Source: Euonymus europaeus (taxonomy: Eukaryota; Streptophyta; Magnoliopsida; Celastrales; Celastraceae). From it: a stretch of DNA of 64,000 nucleotides. The position numbers and the translations under genes are program-made. Under the pieces are notes generated by a model that made no database searches, was not told where the DNA came from, and saw only the letters and a program-made list of their open reading frames with translations. The DNA is taken from positions 8,888,501 to 8,952,500 of the forward strand of contig OY756967.1 in NCBI GenBank assembly GCA_963580455.1. The letters run 5' to 3'. This document shows, in pieces, positions 57,600 to 64,000 of the stretch. Every line of letters starts with the position of its first letter. Position 1 is the first letter of the stretch.

Positions 57600-59880
57600 G
57601 AATGACGAACAATCTAGGAAGCCTATTCTCTTAAAATTAGACATAAAATAACAATAAAAGGCGTGCAATGATGAACTTCAAGGGTTCAGAATTGCTCAAC
57701 TCTCTCCATGAAGGATGTTTTAAAGGTTTCTCCCAATTAGGAATAAAAGTTCATCTCTTGGCAAGAAAACAATCTAAGGAGCCTATTCTCTTAAAATTAG
57801 ACATAAAATTAGAATAAAAAGTGTATGCCGATCAACTTTGACGGTTCGAAATAGCTCAACTCTCTCCATGAATGTTCTTTAAAAGGTTTTCTGTAATTTG
57901 GAATGAAAGTTCGTCTTTTGCAACGAAAAAAAATAAGGAGCCTATTCTCATAAAATTAGACATGAAATAACAATAAAAGGTGTGCAATGATGAACCTCGC
58001 GGGTTCCGAAATGCTCAACTCTCTCCTTGGAGGATTTTTTAAAGGTTTCATCCAATTTGAATTGAAAGTTAATCTTTTGGCAATGTAACAATAGAAGGAG
58101 CCCATTCTTTTAAAATTAGACATAAATAAAAAATGTGCGCAACGATCAACTTTGAGGGTTCGGAAATGCTCAACTCTCTCCATGGAGGATCCTTTAAAAG
58201 TTTTCTCTAATTTGGAATGAAAGTTCATCTTTTGAAACGAAACGATTTAAGAAGCCTATTCTCGTAAAATTAGACATAAAATAACAATAAAAAATATAGA
58301 ATTACGAACCTCGATGGTTCGGAAATGCTCAACTCCGTCCATGGAGGATCTTTCAAATGTTTTGACCAATTTGGAATAAAAGTTAATCTTTTAGAAAGAA
58401 AAAAATCTAAGGAGCCTATTCTCTTAAAATTAGACATAAAATAACAATAAAAGGCGTGCAATGATGAACTTCGAGGGTTTGGAATTGCACAACTCTCTCC
58501 ATGAAAGATGTTTTAAAGGTTTCTCCCAATTAGGAATAAAAGTTCATCTCTTGGCAAGAAAACAATCTAAGGAGCCTATTCTCTTAAAATTAGACATAAA
58601 ATAACAATAAAAAGTGTATACTGATCAACTTTGACGTTTCGAAATAGCTCAATTATCTCCATGAAGGTTCTTTAAAAGGTTTTCTGTAATTTGGAATGAA
58701 AGTTCATCTTTTGCAATGAAACAATATAAGGATCCTATTCTCGTAAAATTAGACAAAAAATAACAATAAAAAGTGTATACTGATAAACTTTCACGATTCG
58801 AAATAGCTAAGCTCTCTCCACGAAGGTTTTGTTAAAGGTTTACTCTAATTTTGAATGAAAAATTCATCTTTTGCAACGAAATAATTTAAGGAGCGTATTC
58901 TCGTAAAATTAGACTTAAAATAACAATAAAAAGTGTGGAATGACGAACAATCTAGGAAGCCTATTCTCTTAAAATTAGACATAAAATAGCAATAAAAGGC
59001 GTGCAATGATGAACTTCGAGGGTTTGGAATTGCTCAACTCTCTCCATGAAGGATGTTTTAAAGGTTTCTCCCAATTTGGAATAAAAGTTCATCTTTTAGA
59101 AAGAAAACAATCTAAGGAGCCTATTCTCTTAAAATTAGACATCAAATAACAATAAAAAGTGTATATTGATCAACTTTCACGATTCGAAATAGCTCAGCTC
59201 TCTCCATGAAGGTTCTGTTAAAGGTTTACTATAATTTTGAATGAAAAATTCATCTTTTGCAACGAAATAATTTAAGGAGCGTATTCTCGTAAAATTAGAC
59301 TTAAAATAACAATAAAAAGTGTTGAATGACGAACAATCTAGGAAGCCTATTCTCTTAAAATTAGACATAAAATAACAATAAAAGGCGTGCAATGATGAAC
59401 TTCAAGGGTTCAGAATTGCTCAACTCTCTCCATGAAGGATGTTTTAAAGGTTTCTCCCAATTAGGAATAAAAGTTCATCTCTTGGCAAGAAAACAATCTA
59501 AGGAGCCTATTCTCTTAAAATTAGACATAAAATTAGAATAAAAAGTGTATACCGATCAACTTTGACGGTTCGAAATAGCTCAACTCTCTCCATGAAGGTT
59601 CTTTAAAAGGTTTTCTGTAATTTGGAATGAAAGTTCGTCTTTTGCAACGAAAAAAAATAAGGAGCCTATTCTCGTAAAATTAGACATGAAATAACAATAA
59701 AAGGTGTGCAATGATGAACCTCGCGGGTTCCGAAATGCTCAACTCTCTCCTTGGAGGATTTTTTAAAGGTTTCATCCAATTTGAATTGAAAGTTAATCTT
59801 TTGGCAATGTAACAATAGAAGGAGCCTATTCTTTTAAAATTAGACATAAAAAAAAACGTGCGCAATGATCAACTTTGAGG
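57600..59880 (-). repeat. Second higher-order unit with deletion-bearing monomers
   Basis: The junction GACGAAC/AATCTAGG, where part of a monomer is missing, occurs at 57610, 58948 and 59334. The first and last are 1724 bp apart and flanked by matching sequence (for example 57956-58228 and 59680-59865), so the shortened monomer was copied with its neighbours. Confidence 0.8.
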
Positions 59881-60218
59881 GTTCGGAAATGCTCAACTCT
59901 CTCCATGGAGGATCCTTTAAAAGTTTTCTCTAATTTGGAATGAAAGTTCATCTTTTGAAACGAAACGATTTAAGGAGCCTATTCTCGTAAAATTAGACAT
60001 AAAATAACAATAAAAAATATAGAATTACGAACCTCGATGGTTCGGAAATGCTCAACTCCGTCGATGGAGGATCTTTCAAATGTTTTGACCAATTTGGAAT
60101 AAAAGTTCATCTTTTAGAAAGAAAACAATCTAAGGAGCCTATTCTCTTAAAATTAGACATAAAATAACAATAAATAGTGTATACCGATCAACTTTGACCG
60201 TTCGAAATAGTTCAATTC

Positions 60219-62366
60219 TGTGAAACCCCGACCCAAAAAGATTTAAGTTTGAGTCGAATCTCGGATGGTCCGTGAGGTACGGAATCATGGAATAATGGTT
60301 TTGAGCTTGGTTCAGTAAATGGGTCATAACTTTTAGTATACATGTCCGTTTCGGGCCCGTAATATATCAAATCGAAGCTTGAACCGAGCCGGAAAATAAA
60401 ATTGAGAAAAACTGGGTTTCTGAAAAAGGAAACTGTCCGTACACCCTAAACATCCGTCCGGACGGTTTGTGCTGGAGTTGAGGCAGAGAAATATTAAGGG
60501 AAAAATTTTGGTGCTGTGAACAGTAGACCGTCCGGACACCCTACCGAGGCGTCCGGACGGTTAAGCCTACAAGGTAGGCAGAGTGTTGGGGGAATAGTGA
60601 AGCGTCCGGACGGTTATCGGGAAATCAGTTTTTAAGCCAGTTTTTAGACAAATTTCTGCAAAATATTTCTTGGAGAGCCCGACTAGAGAGAGAAAGAGAG
60701 AGAGAAGAAGAGAGATAAGGAGGTTTTAGCAAGTGTTTGGCTTGGAGATTGAAGATTGATGACCATTGAAGGTAAGCAAGGAAGATTCAAGGTTGATTCA
60801 AGTGATTTGGTAAGTTTTTCTTGGTTTTTGGAAATTCTAGGTTTTTTCTAGATTTGCTAGATTCTTGAAGAGTTGAGTGCTATGCTTTAGATATGTGGTT
60901 TATAGGTTGATTTTGGATGTTTATGTAGATTGGTTTGTGTTTTGGAGTTGAGTTGAGCTTGGAGTGAGTTGGAAGATTTTGGAAGAAATTTCTAGAGAGA
61001 GAAGTAAGTGATTTCGATTTTGTTGTTTAAATTGTGATTGCTATGATAATATGGAATTTTTGGATTAATTAAATGAGTTTAATTTGATGTGGATCGATAG
61101 GTTGGGAGAACCAAGGGTTAAAACCCTAAATTTGAGAATTTGTGTGTTGGCTCGGAACGAGGTAGGGGATTTCCAACCTTTCTTTTATCATTCGATATTG
61201 TTGCCTAAATAGCGTTTCTATTCTTCATTGGTCGCCGTGTTTGTGTTTCCGCCTTAATTGTTTCTAAGGGGAAACGAGCCTTGTGTGGATTATTGTTTGA
61301 TATTGAATGTTGCATGACCCAATTTTGTGTTCCAACATTTACGGACACATTGTGAATTCTCCAAGCATGCATCATGGTAGTTATGTAAGATATATAGGAT
61401 ATTCATATATACTTATCTATTCGGCATGACATGTCATAATGCATTAGAGATGCATGGGGGACTCGGGTATGGACTCGGGAACCTTTAGGTTTCTTGGAAG
61501 CCACATGGGAGGATGGCAAGGTGAAGGTTGTTACCACCGAGTCATGTGAACCCCATGTGGGGTAACGCACTAGGGGTAGGGTCAAGAGTGACTTGCCTTG
61601 TGGGGTGCGGGCGTGATAGGTTCGCGCAACCGGATGATCCTAGGAGTGGTTGGTGGTGGTGAGCTTGCTCCCATGCAATATTACATTGAGTTGCAATGGT
61701 ATTGTGGTTGTTATGCTCCGAAGGGTTAATCCAGATAAATGTTGATATGAAATGTTGAGTATACGTTCATGTGGTAGGTACATATTGATGCATTACTTCC
61801 TTTTGGTTCTGCCTATATCGATGTTTACTTCTTTACCCTACTGAGCTTCTAGTTCACTCCTTTACTTTCTTCCTTTCACAGAAGATACTGGTACGAGTAC
61901 CGGTGGTGCGGATCGGTGAGCGGAACGTGACATGGATGGCCCTGGGTAGGATGGGGTGCTAGGGATATACTTTATGCACGTGGGTGTATGTAGAATATCT
62001 ATGTTGTGAGAATATAACCATTGGCACGGTGATGCTAGCATGTTTATGTGGATGATGTTTTTTGGTTATATTTGATGTTATATGAATCTGTGTGTGGATT
62101 TATATGTGATGCCATTAGTTTGTGCATGCTGGTAGTGGATGGCCTGAGGCCTAGGGTCAGGATTGCATATGGTTGAGGCCCGAGGCCTATGTTTGCTAGG
62201 TTGCTAGTGTGATGTTGTTGTTGCTGCGTTTCTGATGCAGGTGGGCACTCTCCGATATACGGGGAGGTGCCGCCGGATTTCCGGTTGATCCCGGATGTTC
62301 ACACTAGTGACCTAGGAAGGGTGCAGAGAGAGCACCCAGTCGCGTCTCCGAAAACGGGGCGTGACA
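60219..62366 (+). repeat. 5' LTR of element 5 (2148 bp)
   Basis: TGTGAAACCCCGACCC to GGGGCGTGACA. A palindrome cluster built on CCGTCCGGACGG (perfect at 60454-60465; partial copies near 60430, 60525, 60550 and 60605) occupies the place of the GCGCCTAGGCGC cluster in element 2. Donor-like GAAG/GTAAGC at 60771/60772, acceptor-like CAG at 61881, and the pair GGCCTGAGGCC (62141-62151) and GGCCCGAGGCC (62177-62187). Confidence 0.92.
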
Positions 62367-62369
62367 TTT

Positions 62370-62381
62370 TGGTATCAGAGG
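62370..62381 (+). other. Primer binding site of element 5
   Basis: TGGTATCAGAGG, three bases after the LTR end. Confidence 0.92.
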
Positions 62382-62540
62382 GAGGTTTACGGCTCTTTAT
62401 AGGATCTGGAGTGTTGGGTCCTAGTTGTAGAGTAGTACATTCCAGGCCATGTCACGACTGCTGCTGATCCGGTATGTTTTCCTTTCCCCTTAAATCCTCA
62501 TTTGAGTAGTATATTAAATAGTATTATCTGTTGCCATGCA

Positions 62541-62735
62541 GATAAATACTCGTAGAACTGTGCGATCTGATAGTACAGCTGAGGTACCTCGTGGCGGAGG
62601 CCAACGAGAGATAGGTAGAGGCCGTGGTAGAAGTGCGGGGTGAGTGGCTAGACGCACACCGAGTACTGAGGGTTCGGTTCCGAGAGTAGACCCTGATGTG
62701 AGAGATGAGGAGATAGTTCAGGACGGACTTTGAGG
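62541..62735 (+). pseudogene. gag N-terminal fragment of element 5
   Basis: Aligns with the Arg/Gly-rich start of element 2 Gag (EVPRGG, GRGRS-like stretch). The start codon aligned with 12731 reads ATA here, and a TGA follows near 62641. It ends where satellite resumes. No capsid or zinc knuckle part remains. Confidence 0.85.
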
Positions 62736-62740
62736 AGATG

Positions 62741-64000
62741 TCTATTCTCGTAAAATTAGACATAAAAAAATAATAAAACGTGTGCAACGATCAACTTTGA
62801 GGGTTCGGAAATGCTCAACTCTATCCATGGAGGATCCTTTAAAGGTTTTCTCTAATTTGGAATGAAAGTTCGTCTTTTGGAACGAAATGATTTAAGGAAC
62901 CTATTCTCGTAAAATTAGACATAAAATCACAATAAAAAGTGTGGAATTTGGAACCTCTTTGGTTCGGAAATGCTCAACTCTGTCCATGGAGGATCTTTCA
63001 AATGTTTTGACCAATTTGGAATAAAAGATCATCTTTTAGAAAAAGAAAACAGTCTAAGGAGCCTATTCTCTTAAAATTAGACATAAAATAACAATAAATA
63101 GTGTATACCGAACAACTTTGACCGTTCGAAATAGTTCAATTCTCTTCATGAAGGTTCTCTAAAAAGTTTTCTCTAATTCGGAATGAAAGTTTGTCCTTTG
63201 CAACGAAACAAATTCAGAAGTCTATTCTCGTAAAATTAGACTTAAAATAACAAGAAAGTGTGCAATGACGAACTTTGAGGGTTCAAAAATGCTCAACTCC
63301 CTTTATGGAGGATCTTTTAAAGGTTTTCAACAATCTGGAATGAAAGCTCATGTTTTGGCACCAAAGAAATCTAGGAAGCCTATTCTCTTAAAATTAGACA
63401 TAAAATAACAATAAAAGGCGTGAAATGATGAACTTCGAGGGTTTGGAATTGCTCAACTCTCTCCATGAAGGATGTGTTAAAGGTTTCCCCCATTAGGAAT
63501 AAAAGTTTATCTCTTGGCAAGAAAACAATCTAAGGAGCCTATTATCTCAAAATTAGACATTAAATAACAATAGAAAGTGTATACCGATCAACTTTGACCG
63601 TTCGAAATAGTTCAAATCTCTCCATGAAGGTTCTTTAAAAGGTTTTCTCTAATTTGGAATGAAAATTCGCCCTTTGCAACGAAACAAATTAAGGAGCGTA
63701 TTCTCGTAAAATTGGACTTAAACTAACAATAAAAAGTGTGCAATGACGAACTTCGAGGGTTCGAAAATTCTCAACTCCCTTTATGGATGATCTTTTAAAG
63801 GTTTTCACCAATTTGGAATGAAAGCTCATGTTTTGGCACCAAAACAATTTAGGAAGCCTATTCTCTTAAAATTAGACATAAAATAACAGTAAAAGGCGTG
63901 CAATGATGAACTTTGAGGGTTTGGAAATACTCAACTCTCTCCACGAAGGATGTTTTAAAGGTTTCTCCCAATTAGGAATAAAAGTTCATCTCTTGCCAAA
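62741..64000 (-). repeat. 160-bp satellite array, block S5 (minus orientation)
   Basis: About eight monomers of the same types and orientation as S4, running off the window end. Confidence 0.95.

Larger units (their letters stand above)
44380..60218 (-). repeat. 160-bp satellite array, block S4 (minus orientation)
   Basis: About 99 monomers read as the reverse complement of blocks S1-S3 (the anchor appears as CTCAACTCTCTCC). Monomer types are the same. The right part is organised in long near-identical higher-order units. Several 60-90 codon ORFs recur at satellite spacing and are not genes. No other feature seen. Confidence 0.95.
60219..62740 (+). mobile_element. Element 5: truncated chromovirus (5' LTR, PBS, gag start)
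   Basis: LTR 60219-62366, PBS 62370-62381, leader, and the first 190 or so bases of gag, then satellite from about 62741 with no 3' parts. Satellite on both sides is minus-oriented but the unit phase is not continuous, so the deletion that removed the rest also removed satellite. Confidence 0.9.

Noticed and set aside
60333..60539. 68-codon minus-strand ORF in the element 5 LTR
   Set aside because: It lies over the CCGTCCGGACGG cluster, where composition keeps frames open by chance.

Overview
This window looks like plant nuclear heterochromatin, most likely centromeric or pericentromeric. No ordinary host gene, rRNA gene or functional tRNA gene is visible. About 35.4 kb (55%) is a tandem satellite with a unit of about 160 bp. 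Nearly all the rest is LTR retrotransposon DNA of one chromovirus lineage (Ty3/gypsy; the integrase tail and chromodomain resemble the Tekay clade), as complete, truncated, solo-LTR and nested copies. The species cannot be named from the sequence. Plant origin is inferred from the element lineage, its initiator-Met tRNA primer site, the tRNA-derived SINE heads and C-to-T decay in CG and CHG contexts.

Layout. 1-7864: element 1, a compact plus-strand element entered part way through its 5' LTR. It has a broken gag, a pol region replaced by unrelated DNA with an intact 153-codon ORF (4383-4844), a remnant integrase tail plus chromodomain, and a full 3' LTR. 7865-7924: tail of another LTR. 7925-10313: satellite, plus orientation. 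10314-19576: element 2, with gag, protease, RT, RNase H, integrase and chromodomain, all recognisable but broken by stops and a frameshift. 19577-19995: two tRNA-derived SINE heads facing each other, replacing the last bases of element 2's 3' LTR. 19996-26741: satellite, plus. 26742-28913: minus-strand solo LTR with a perfect 5-bp target duplication. 28914-38118: satellite, plus. 38119-44379: minus-strand truncated element 4 (protease, gag, PBS, 5' LTR), whose LTR carries a nested solo LTR (40631-42793). 44380-60218: satellite, now minus orientation. 60219-62740: plus-strand truncated element 5 (5' LTR, PBS, start of gag). 62741-64000: satellite, minus.

The satellite forms higher-order repeats of distinct monomer types. 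A recent 11-monomer, about 1.76-kb repeat lies in the minus-oriented block (about 51-57 kb). Array polarity flips exactly at element 4.

How the parts relate: element 2 has the full set of protein domains but is dead here. Element 1 has the youngest-looking LTR pair yet lacks protease, RT and most of integrase, so it was probably mobilised in trans by intact relatives. Its extra protein, with a fold pattern suggestive of a dsRNA-binding domain followed by a textbook leucine zipper, is the best candidate here for an undescribed function. Across the LTR families, a self-complementary DNA block sits near the LTR 5' end and is different in each group, while splice-like signals and a paired GGCCTGAGGCC motif are conserved.
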